Assembly: GCF_000317515.1 (NCBI RefSeq)
Contig: NC_019738.1
Span: 3,746,001 to 3,810,000, forward strand
Source: Allocoleopsis franciscana PCC 7113
Lineage (GTDB): Bacteria; Cyanobacteriota; Cyanobacteriia; Cyanobacteriales; Coleofasciculaceae
DNA length: 64,000 nucleotides
Reading direction: 5' to 3'
Positions 28,449-36,233 of this stretch are shown here, piece by piece. Below the pieces are notes generated by a model. It searched no databases. It was not told where the DNA came from and worked only from the letters and a program-made list of their open reading frames with translations. Positions within the stretch are counted from its first letter, which is position 1. Each line of letters begins with the position of its first letter. The translations under genes were made by a program, and so were the position numbers.

Positions 28449-30408
28449 CGCTACTTTCCCTTTTATTTGTTATCTCTAAAGGTAATGATACGGTAAAGTT
28501 CGTTTGACCCGGCACTGAGTTTACCGAAATCGATCCTTGATGTTTATCAATAATTTTTTTGACAATATCTAAGCCCAATCCGCTGCCTTCTCCTGCGGGT
28601 TTCGTTGTAAAAAATGGCTCAAATATTTTTGGCATAATTTCCGCAGGAATCCCCTGACCATTATCAATGATAGTAACGATTAGATTTGTATCTTGCTTTG
28701 TGGCATCAATTCTTAAAATTCCCTTGTAGTTCATCGCTTGTAGAGCATTATGAACCAAATTAGTCCAAACTTGATTGAGTTCATCAGGATAACACAACAG
28801 CAGCGGCAATTGTTCATAGTTTCTCATCAATTCCACACCTTGTTTAATTTGGTTATGGTAGAGAGTTAAGACCGTTTCAATGCCTTCTATAATATTAGCC
28901 TGTACTTTTTCACCAGAGGAGTCATAACGAGCATAGTTTTTCAGCGCAAACACAACTTTTGCGGCACGTTCGGTCGCGGTGGCGATAGTTCGGGTACTTT
29001 TCTGAACGCTCACCAAATCATAGACAGTCTTTAAAATGGTTAGGCTATTAGGGTCTTGTAACAAGGGTAAAAGAGAGACAATATCCTCTCCCACGACACC
29101 AATATTAACCAGGAGGCTGGCAAGACTATCGGCATTGCTAATAGCATAATTGTCAAGCTGACGCTTTAATTCTTTTCTCAATCGACGCTTTTCTTGACTT
29201 GACAATAAATCCGTTTTCTGGCTGAATTTGGACACCAGATTAAAAAAGTCTAACTGACGTTCTTGGGATATTTTTTGCAAAAAACTCGGTAATTCTTCTA
29301 GGTTTTTGGTAAAAAATTCAGCAATATTTCCGATGGATGACCGAATCGCTCCTAGGGGTGTATTGATTTCATGAGCAACGCCAGCAACCAATTGTCCTAG
29401 GGCTGCCATTTTTTCGGATTGAATCAGTTCTTCCTGAGTGGTTCTGAGATAGTCGAGAGCTTGTGAAAGTTCTTGGGTACGCTGCTGGACTTGAATTTCT
29501 AAAGTGCGATTATATTCAGCTAATAATTTAGCTGATTTTTTGCGTTCTGTAATGTCTTGAAAAGCTGCTATAGCATACACAACTTGTCCCTGTTCATCAA
29601 AAATTGGCGTAGCCCAAACTTCCAAGGGGATAATCTTATCGCCTTGGTGGAGTTCCACATCATCGCTGGTTATTCTTTCGCCATTCAATGCCCGCATTAG
29701 TGGCTGTTGATTCCTAGGGTATATTTCATTGGTTCCCTCCCTATAAGCTTGATAAATTTCCGGCAATTGATCTGCCGTAGCATCCGCTACAATTTCTTTG
29801 CCGAGTAACTGTTGAGCCGTCTGATTGGCGTAATAAGTTTTGCCACTCACATCAGCCACAAAAACGCCAACTGGTACCGCTTCTAAAAATTGAGTGAGCC
29901 TTTTTTCACTTTTCCGTAACGCCTCTTGAATCCATTCACGTTCTGCAATTTCTTGCTGTAAATGTTCTAATAATTCAGCTTGAGCTCGCTGAGCTAACCG
30001 CTCTTTTTGTTGCACCTGTTTCATCTGCTGCACATGTCGCAGAGTTTTGTTCATCGTAATTTCTAAATCTTGAAGATTGAGCGGCTTTGTGAGAAAGTCA
30101 AACGCTCCCCAGTTCATCGCCACTCTAATATTCTCCATATCGCCATAAGCGGAGATAATAATCGATTGAATTGTGGGATATTTATCAGAAATATGAGTCA
30201 GCAAGGTTAGCCCATCCATTTGGGGCATATTGATATCTGTTAACATGATATCGATATCCGGTTGGGCTTCTAACTGTGAGAGTGCTTCTAATCCATCGTG
30301 AGCAAAGAAAAATTCAATTTCTTTTTGCCGGATTTTTCGTCTAAATTTTTGGCAAATTAGAGGTTCTAAGTCTGACTCATCATCTACAACGAGTATTTTG
30401 GTTGACAT
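28441..30408 (-). CDS. receiver-PAS-histidine kinase, first gene of the operon
   Basis: 655 residues from ATG 30408 (the frame extends four codons to a TTG). Receiver with Asp58 ([11 protein letters not shown]) and a Lys in LTKPLN; coiled coil; PAS near residues 170-290 ending DITERKKS; HisKA-like dimerisation helix with His346 in [13 protein letters not shown]; HATPase with [17 protein letters not shown] and [11 protein letters not shown]. The HEINTPLG form and a long insert between HisKA and HATPase are usual for NtrB/cyanobacterial-type kinases. The kinase autophosphorylates, probably on a cytoplasmic cue; the downstream receiver is its likely partner. Confidence 0.9.
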   Translation of the reverse strand: MSTKILVVDDESDLEPLICQKFRRKIRQKEIEFFFAHDGLEALSQLEAQPDIDIMLTDINMPQMDGLTLLTHISDKYPTIQSIIISAYGDMENIRVAMNWGAFDFLTKPLNLQDLEITMNKTLRHVQQMKQVQQKERLAQRAQAELLEHLQQEIAEREWIQEALRKSEKRLTQFLEAVPVGVFVADVSGKTYYANQTAQQLLGKEIVADATADQLPEIYQAYREGTNEIYPRNQQPLMRALNGERITSDDVELHQGDKIIPLEVWATPIFDEQGQVVYAIAAFQDITERKKSAKLLAEYNRTLEIQVQQRTQELSQALDYLRTTQEELIQSEKMAALGQLVAGVAHEINTPLGAIRSSIGNIAEFFTKNLEELPSFLQKISQERQLDFFNLVSKFSQKTDLLSSQEKRRLRKELKRQLDNYAISNADSLASLLVNIGVVGEDIVSLLPLLQDPNSLTILKTVYDLVSVQKSTRTIATATERAAKVVFALKNYARYDSSGEKVQANIIEGIETVLTLYHNQIKQGVELMRNYEQLPLLLCYPDELNQVWTNLVHNALQAMNYKGILRIDATKQDTNLIVTIIDNGQGIPAEIMPKIFEPFFTTKPAGEGSGLGLDIVKKIIDKHQGSISVNSVPGQTNFTVSLPLEITNKRESSDA

Positions 30409-30420
30409 AGTATCTTTCAA

Positions 30421-30948
30421 AAAGCGAGGTTAGCTACAAATTAAAGAGTTTGGCTGGAACTCGTCAAGTTAATCGCAGGAACCTTTCCTCTTTGCTCTAG
30501 CGGCAGTACTCTAATTTGACAAATCAGCCTTATAGCCATCCACTTCAGGAGCATCCCGACATTACTCTGTAGGGTATAGGGTTAAACTTACCTAAGTGCT
30601 TTTAGGGCTTCACTTACAGCCTAACAATCGCTACGCTATGGCTTCTCAAAGTTTGACAGCTTGTCTTTTGACGCCCTCATATCGCTTCCCTTAAATTAAA
30701 AAAAATCATAGGATGCGCCCATTAACTGTCGTTCAGATGCCTATGACTTGCTATGTATTTGAAGGGAGGAAAACTCAATTGAAGAAACTTTAAATTGAAG
30801 ATGTGGCTAACTATGTCTTAGAAAAAGCAGACAAGGGTTGGAGTTAAGGATTAATTGTGAATGGATACAGCGAAGAGTAAAAGGTAAATTCTAATTGCTA
30901 ATTCTCTGTGTCCATTTCCAGTTTTTAGCTGTGATACAACAAAACAAT
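30421..30948. other. intergenic region between divergent kinase operon and TPR gene
   Basis: About 500 bases should hold the promoters of both transcripts. A short inverted pair TCATAGG/CCTATGA (near 30708-30750) is the only symmetry I noticed. I see no gene. Confidence 0.4.
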
Positions 30949-31875
30949 ATGAATCAATTCATCCGAATTTTCTTCAGCTTCAGCATTACAGCATTGCTGG
31001 TTATTTTACCCTTGACAACCCAAGCCAGAGCCGAATCTTTAGCGATTGTACCGAGAAGTGCCCTGGAATGGTTCAATTTGGGAGTAGAACAAATTCAGCA
31101 CGACCAATACGAACCCGCTTTACATGATTTTACTCAAGCCATTGAGTTAGATTCAGATTTTGCTGAGGCTTACAGTAATCGCTGCTTGGTTTATATTCAA
31201 TTAGGAGATTATATCCAAGCGACAGAAGATTGTTCGACAGCACTAACCCTCAATCTTAACAATACAGAAGCTTATCTCAACCGAGGTTTGGCTTATCATA
31301 GGCTGAGGAATTATTCAGAAGCAATTTCTGAATACAATCAGGTTATAGAACGAGTTCAGGATGATTTACGTGCTTACTATAATCGAGGATTATCACGTTT
31401 TGAACTGCAAGATTTTCAGGGAGCGATCGCAGATTACAATCAAGCATTAAATAAGAGCGATCGCGTTTCTAATCGGCAACAGGTGGAAATATATAATGAT
31501 CGCGGTTTAGCACGGCTGATGATGGGGAACTTTGACGGAGCGATCGCAGATTTTTCCTTAGCCATCAATCTAGATACAAATAATCACAGAGCTTTCTACA
31601 ACCGAGCCTGTGCCTGTCACCGCATGGGCGATTTATTGAGTGCCGTTCGAGACTTTACAGCAGCTCTACAACTCGACCCAAACCATGCTGAAGCTTATGT
31701 GAATCGGGGTATTATTCACCACGAACTAGGGTTTCAACAAGCTGCATTATCTGACTTGAAAGCGGCATCAAAGCAATTTCATCAACAGGGGAATCGAGTT
31801 GCTTATCAGCAAACGCTGGCGCTGATAGAGCGGTTGCAGTTGCTGTTGCGATCGTGGGATGATGCGATCGGTTAA
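30949..31875 (+). CDS. exported TPR-repeat protein
   Basis: 308 residues from ATG 30949, chosen because it puts a signal peptide first (IFFSFSITALLVILPLTTQARA). Then about seven TPR units, among them EWFNLGVEQIQHDQYEPALH, AYSNRCLVYIQLGDYIQATE, AYLNRGLAYHRLRNYSEAIS, AYYNRGLSRFELQDFQGAIA, IYNDRGLARLMMGNFDGAIA, AFYNRACACHRMGDLLSAVR and AYVNRGIIHHELGFQQAALS. These make a protein-binding superhelix, probably in the periplasm. HIP1 sites occur inside the gene. The partner is unknown. Confidence 0.88.
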   Translation: MNQFIRIFFSFSITALLVILPLTTQARAESLAIVPRSALEWFNLGVEQIQHDQYEPALHDFTQAIELDSDFAEAYSNRCLVYIQLGDYIQATEDCSTALTLNLNNTEAYLNRGLAYHRLRNYSEAISEYNQVIERVQDDLRAYYNRGLSRFELQDFQGAIADYNQALNKSDRVSNRQQVEIYNDRGLARLMMGNFDGAIADFSLAINLDTNNHRAFYNRACACHRMGDLLSAVRDFTAALQLDPNHAEAYVNRGIIHHELGFQQAALSDLKAASKQFHQQGNRVAYQQTLALIERLQLLLRSWDDAIG

Positions 31876-32004
31876 GTATCAAATCCTTGTCTTGTTCACA
31901 CCAAGGGCTGATTCCCTCAATCGGTGAACTTGGGACAATCAACTTATAAGACTTGTCCTGACTTCACCGGGAAAGTCAATGAGCGATGAACACAAGGCAA
32001 AGTA

Positions 32005-32478
32005 ATGATTAAATCTTGGATGGTGATAGGGGCTGTGGCCTTAATAGTGGTGTTGGGTGGTGGATTGATTACACCCGACGGTGCTAAATGGTTCAACCGC
32101 CTACAACGTCCGAGATGGCTAACCTTTGAGCCAGCCATTCCCTTCATCTGGACTGTTATTTATATTTGCGCGGCTTGGTCAGCTTATATTGTTTGGGAAA
32201 AGGCCCCAGGTAACACCAAAACTTGGTGGTTGATGGGCTTATATCTGCTTTTAGAAATCGTTACCACCGCCTATACACCTGTGATGCTCAGACTCCGTAG
32301 CCTCAAGGTGGGTACCATTATTGGCGGTACTGGTGCTGTCATAGGCATCATCCTGGCACTACTGGTTTTTCCTATTTCGATTTGGGCCTCTTTGTTACTA
32401 CTGCCCTACATTCTTTGGAGTCCCATTGGTACTTATACCACTTGGGAAATGATGCGCCTCAATCCTGAAGAGGTCTAG
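32005..32478 (+). CDS. TspO/MBR family tryptophan-rich sensory protein
   Basis: 157 residues with five membrane spans (near 5-22, 45-65, 75-95, 102-120 and 125-145), the TspO length and topology. Conserved features: GAKWFNRLQRPRW with the PxW loop between helices 1 and 2, FIWTVIYICAAWSAYIVW, and WASLLLLPYILWSPIGTYTTWEM in helix 5. TspO binds porphyrins or sterols and is linked to stress and tetrapyrrole control in photosynthetic bacteria. It is somewhat divergent from classic TspO, so function may differ. No partner gene adjacent. Confidence 0.8.
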   Translation: MIKSWMVIGAVALIVVLGGGLITPDGAKWFNRLQRPRWLTFEPAIPFIWTVIYICAAWSAYIVWEKAPGNTKTWWLMGLYLLLEIVTTAYTPVMLRLRSLKVGTIIGGTGAVIGIILALLVFPISIWASLLLLPYILWSPIGTYTTWEMMRLNPEEV

Positions 32479-32665
32479 GGCGTGTTTTCAAATTTCTCCA
32501 TCCGATTTAGATCCCCCCAGATCCTCGTATGAGTTCCGGCCTTTTTCAGGTAGGAAAGTTAAAATCATGGGAATGTTGCCGCCAAAGTTGTCAAAAACAC
32601 CCGATAATGAACAACTGTCTGTCTTTAGGGATAAGACTTTAGTCGGCGTTGGCGTATGAGGGGGT

Positions 32666-32887
32666 GTGATGAATTTACTTAGAGGTAGATTACTGCTTTT
32701 GACTGAACAGCTCCCTAGCCTAATCGAACAACTTTCTGATGAGAATTTGCAAGAGGCTTGGCTCGTTCTTCAGCCGCTTTACTATAACCTCTATATGCTC
32801 ATCGCCATGCAAGAGTCGATGCGAACGGTAAGACCGGGGGATATGCTCACCCGTGAACAAGCGTTACGATTTTTACAGTTTCCCTGA
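32666..32887 (+). CDS. small helical protein, probable antitoxin
   Basis: 73 residues from GTG 32666 or ATG 32669, preceded by GAGGGGG. Helical and acidic at the start (LTEQLPSLIEQLSDENLQEAWLVLQPL), ending GDMLTREQALRFLQFP. It precedes a RelE/ParE-like gene by 57 bases on the same strand, as antitoxins usually do. I do not recognise a DNA-binding fold, so the antitoxin role comes from position only. Confidence 0.6.
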   Translation: MMNLLRGRLLLLTEQLPSLIEQLSDENLQEAWLVLQPLYYNLYMLIAMQESMRTVRPGDMLTREQALRFLQFP

Positions 32888-32944
32888 GCTGACCCGATAA
32901 TCATTGTCAACAAAGATTTGTAACTTGGAGTCAGAACCCACCTT

Positions 32945-33202
32945 GTGAGCATAGAAGTGCGCTATGCCCGATCCTTTTTAGAAGATCTCAAAAATTTAGA
33001 GTCGGCGGCTTACCAACAGGTTTGCCACGTCGTCTTCGAGCAGTTTATCGGACTCCAGCGAATTCAAGACCTGCCAGAGCTACACCGAATTAGCTCGGAT
33101 GCGATTTTTTACAGATTTTCCATCGACAACTACTTAGTCGGGATTGAAATTACTGGTCAGATTGTGAAATTTTTGCGCGTTCTACCCAAACCCTATATTT
33201 GA
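32945..33202 (+). CDS. RelE/ParE-superfamily toxin-like protein
   Basis: 85 residues from GTG 32945 with the RelE/ParE pattern: VRYARSFLEDLKNLE at the N-terminus, a central helix, then DLPELHRISSDAIFYRFSIDNYLVGIEITGQIVKFLRVLPK in place of the usual core strands and a final basic residue region. RelE-type toxins cleave mRNA on the ribosome and ParE types poison gyrase; which applies cannot be told from sequence. Paired with the small gene just upstream. Confidence 0.72.
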   Translation: MSIEVRYARSFLEDLKNLESAAYQQVCHVVFEQFIGLQRIQDLPELHRISSDAIFYRFSIDNYLVGIEITGQIVKFLRVLPKPYI

Positions 33203-33255
33203 CTCCTCGTAAACTTGTGATTGGCAAGACACGAAGTTTGAGAGCAATTTAATTT

Positions 33256-34842
33256 ATGGACGCCGCTACTCTTTGGCAACGTTACCAAGACTGGTTATTC
33301 TACCATAAAGAGTTGGAATTTTATCTCGATATCAGTCGTATGCGCTTTGATGACGCTTTTGTCGAGACATTGCGACCGAAGTTTGAGAAGGCGTTTCAAG
33401 ATATGGACGCATTGGAGAAAGGTGACATCGCCAACCCGGATGAAAACCGCATGGTCGGTCACTACTGGCTGCGAGACGCCGATTTAGCCCCAACTCCAGA
33501 ACTACGGGACGAAATCCTCAATACCCTGGAAAAAATCGAAGACTTCACCGAAAAAATTCAGACGGGTGCCATTCATCCCTCTGGAAAGTTCCAATTCACC
33601 GATGTCTTATCCATCGGCATTGGGGGTTCCGCCTTAGGGCCTGAGTTTGTGGCGGAAGCCTTAGCCCCCGTTTCTCCAGCACTCGCCATTCACTTTATCG
33701 ACAATACCGATCCGGCGGGTATTGATAAAGTCATGGCTCAACTGCAAGACAAACTTGATACCACCCTAGTCCTCGTCATCTCCAAGTCTGGGGGCACGCC
33801 GGAAACCCGTAACGGTATGATTGAGGTGAAAAAAGTCTACGAGTCCAAGAATTTAAACTTTCCCTCTCATGCCGTGGCCATAACTGGCACAGGCAGCAAC
33901 TTGGATCAACTCGCTAAATCTGAAGGTTGGCTAGCCACCTTCCCGATGTACGACTGGGTGGGAGGACGCACCTCAGAACTATCCGCCGTGGGACTCCTCC
34001 CCGCCGCGATGCAAGGCATTGACATCCGTGAAATGCTTGAGGGTGCGAAAGAGATGGATGCCGTTACCCGCATACCCAAGCTCGAAGACAACCCCGCCGC
34101 CCTGCTAGCCCTGTGTTGGTACTTTGCCGGGAATGGCAAAGGTGAGAAAGATATGGTGGTTCTACCCTATAAGGACAGCTTGCTCCTCTTCTCACGCTAC
34201 TTACAACAATTGGTGATGGAATCTCTGGGCAAGGAGAAAGACTTAGAGGGCAATGTTGTCCATCAAGGAATTGCCGTGTATGGTAACAAGGGTTCAACTG
34301 ACCAACATGCCTACGTGCAACAGTTACGAGAGGGAGTCGCTAATTTCTTTGTCACCTTCATTGAAGTTTTAGAAGACCGACAAGGAATCTCTCCAGAGGT
34401 CGAACCAGGGGTAACCTCAGGCGATTATCTATCGGGTTTATTGCAGGGGACTCGACAAGCCCTGTATGAGAATCTGCGGGACTCGATCACGGTAACGATT
34501 CCTCAAGTCAATCCCCGCACGGTGGGCGCTCTGATTGCCTTGTACGAGCGTGCAGTGGGTCTTTATGGTTTCCTCGTGAATATCAACGCTTACCATCAGC
34601 CTGGGGTCGAAGCAGGCAAGAAAGCGGCAGCGGCTGTTCTGGATTTACAGAAACAGGTGATGCAGGTACTTCAGGCAGAAGGTGCTCCCCTGTCTCTTTC
34701 TGAGTTGGCTGAAAAAATCGGAACACCGGAGCGGGTGGAATCGATTTATATGCTGTTGCGCCATCTGCAAGCGAACCAGCGAGGTGTTGTCCTAGAAGGC
34801 AATCCGGGGCAACCGAGCAGCTTAAAGGTGTCAGCAAGTTGA
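33256..34842 (+). CDS. pgi: glucose-6-phosphate isomerase
   Basis: 528 residues, the length usual in cyanobacteria. SIS-type sugar phosphate sites are present: [49 protein letters not shown] and [16 protein letters not shown] (with the Gly-Ser-Thr-Asp-Gln-His signature). The catalytic Glu lies in [11 protein letters not shown]. The C-terminal 60 residues ([21 protein letters not shown]) form a helical tail seen in cyanobacterial homologues. It interconverts glucose-6-phosphate and fructose-6-phosphate in glycolysis and the Calvin cycle's link to glycogen. Confidence 0.97.
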   Translation: MDAATLWQRYQDWLFYHKELEFYLDISRMRFDDAFVETLRPKFEKAFQDMDALEKGDIANPDENRMVGHYWLRDADLAPTPELRDEILNTLEKIEDFTEKIQTGAIHPSGKFQFTDVLSIGIGGSALGPEFVAEALAPVSPALAIHFIDNTDPAGIDKVMAQLQDKLDTTLVLVISKSGGTPETRNGMIEVKKVYESKNLNFPSHAVAITGTGSNLDQLAKSEGWLATFPMYDWVGGRTSELSAVGLLPAAMQGIDIREMLEGAKEMDAVTRIPKLEDNPAALLALCWYFAGNGKGEKDMVVLPYKDSLLLFSRYLQQLVMESLGKEKDLEGNVVHQGIAVYGNKGSTDQHAYVQQLREGVANFFVTFIEVLEDRQGISPEVEPGVTSGDYLSGLLQGTRQALYENLRDSITVTIPQVNPRTVGALIALYERAVGLYGFLVNINAYHQPGVEAGKKAAAAVLDLQKQVMQVLQAEGAPLSLSELAEKIGTPERVESIYMLLRHLQANQRGVVLEGNPGQPSSLKVSAS

Positions 34843-35100
34843 TTTGAGGGGTACTGATTCCTTTCTTAGTGAGCGCTTGAGCGATTGAGCGCTCGCTACA
34901 AACCGATTACTGCCTTCAGGAAGAGTTGATGTAATACGACTTTGCCCATAGGAGCATGAGATCTGGGAGGGAGTGGCTGTACACTGAGTTAGGGCACAGT
35001 TTTAGCATTCAGAACCTAAACACAATTGTTTTTAGGTTTCTGCTGAGTTAACCAGATATGACCTAGCGTAAGAGAAGACTCGCTCTTAGATCAGTACCCC

Positions 35101-35784
35101 ATGCCATTGATTATCCTGGTTGCAGACGACAACCTGGGAACCCGTCTTTCTGTAAGTGATTATCTAGAGATGTCTGGCTACTCAGTCATCGTAGCTGAAG
35201 ATGGCCAGGAAGCTCTCTCGAAAATCGAAAAGTACCATCCTCACCTACTGGTGACGGATATCAACATGCCCCGCATGGACGGCTATGAGCTGGTGAAAAA
35301 GCTTCGTCAGCAACCCTCGTTTCGCTTGTTGCCGATTGTCCTGCTAACCGAACGCGCCACGACGAAGGAACGCATTGAGGGCTATGAGTCAGGGTGTGAT
35401 GTTTACCTGCCGAAGCCTTTTGAGATGGATGAATTAGGCGCGGTTATCCGCAATCTTGTGGAGCGCCAACTGGATCGGAAAGTTTCCTTCCCCGATTCCC
35501 GTACAACATCCGAGCGTTCACCCGATTGGGACTCGCCATCGACACCAGACAACATGCCAGCAGAGGCGATCGCTCCCAATTCTACAGCCATCGAGTTGAC
35601 GGAGCGAGAAAAGGAAGTATTAGTTTTGCTCGCCATCGGTTTATCCAACGTTGAAATTGGTAAGAAGCTGTACCGCAGTCCTCGGACAGTCGAAAAGCAC
35701 GTCAGCAGTCTTTTACGAAAAACCGAAACGAGTAACAGAGCTGAACTCATCCGATTTGCATTAAAAAATCATTTAGTTAATTAA
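35101..35784 (+). CDS. LuxR/NarL-type response regulator
   Basis: 227 residues. Receiver 1-125 with acidic pocket ADDN, Asp53 (LVTDINMPRMDG), and Lys in YLPKPFEMDE; linker rich in Pro/Ser; GerE/LuxR helix-turn-helix 160-225 (LTEREKEVLVLLAIGLSNVEIGKKLYRSPRTVEKHVSSLLRK). Full-length and intact; binds DNA as a phospho-activated dimer. No kinase is adjacent on the same transcript; the MASE1 kinase 450 bases downstream is the nearest candidate partner. Confidence 0.95.
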   Translation: MPLIILVADDNLGTRLSVSDYLEMSGYSVIVAEDGQEALSKIEKYHPHLLVTDINMPRMDGYELVKKLRQQPSFRLLPIVLLTERATTKERIEGYESGCDVYLPKPFEMDELGAVIRNLVERQLDRKVSFPDSRTTSERSPDWDSPSTPDNMPAEAIAPNSTAIELTEREKEVLVLLAIGLSNVEIGKKLYRSPRTVEKHVSSLLRKTETSNRAELIRFALKNHLVN

Positions 35785-35876
35785 CTCAACTGATTTTTAT
35801 AACCGCAAGAGAAGGGCTATTGACGACATCTGGCTAAGGTACAGTGATTTATGAGAAAATCACACCAAAACACACC

Positions 35877-35901
35877 AAAAATTTAAAATTATAAATTTTT
35901 T
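35877..35901. terminator. AT-rich hairpin after the response regulator
   Basis: AAAAATTTA and TAAATTTTT form a nine-pair stem with a T-run at the 3' side, 95 bases after the stop. The stem is all A-T, so termination may be inefficient. Confidence 0.4.
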
Positions 35902-36032
35902 GGGGAACATCCCAAATGTACACGCTTTAAAGAAGGGTGAGGAGAGTTTATATCTAAATGCTCCCAAGCAAAATAGATAAATTTCAGAAATCAGGACAAA
36001 AATAAAGATAAATTTAATTGAATTGAATGTGT

Positions 36033-36058
36033 TTTAATCACCCGATCGGGTGATTAAA
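36033..36058. promoter_or_regulatory. perfect 26-bp palindrome upstream of the MASE1 kinase
   Basis: TTTAATCACCCGA joins its exact reverse complement TCGGGTGATTAAA with no loop. Such loop-free symmetry suits a dimeric repressor or activator site rather than a terminator. It lies 175 bases before the kinase start, in an otherwise gene-free spacer of about 450 bases. Confidence 0.5.
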
Positions 36059-36233
36059 GTTAACCCAGGCGTAGAACTCTGAAGCAGCTCTTTGTCAAAG
36101 CTTTATTTAACAAATCCTACAGCTCATCCACCTGGGGGAAGTCGATAACTGTGCAATGATCGAAGCTATTTTTAGAGGTGATTGATCGAAGGAAAGCACA
36201 AGTGAAGACCAGAATTTTTAGGGTTTTAGCAAA

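Noticed and set aside
32567-32659. 30-codon frame before the antitoxin-like gene
   Set aside because: Short, no binding site of note and no recognisable content.
34860-34905. GAGCGCT/AGCGCTC hairpin after pgi as a terminator
   Set aside because: Made of GAGCG-type tandem pieces without a T-run; too ambiguous to call.
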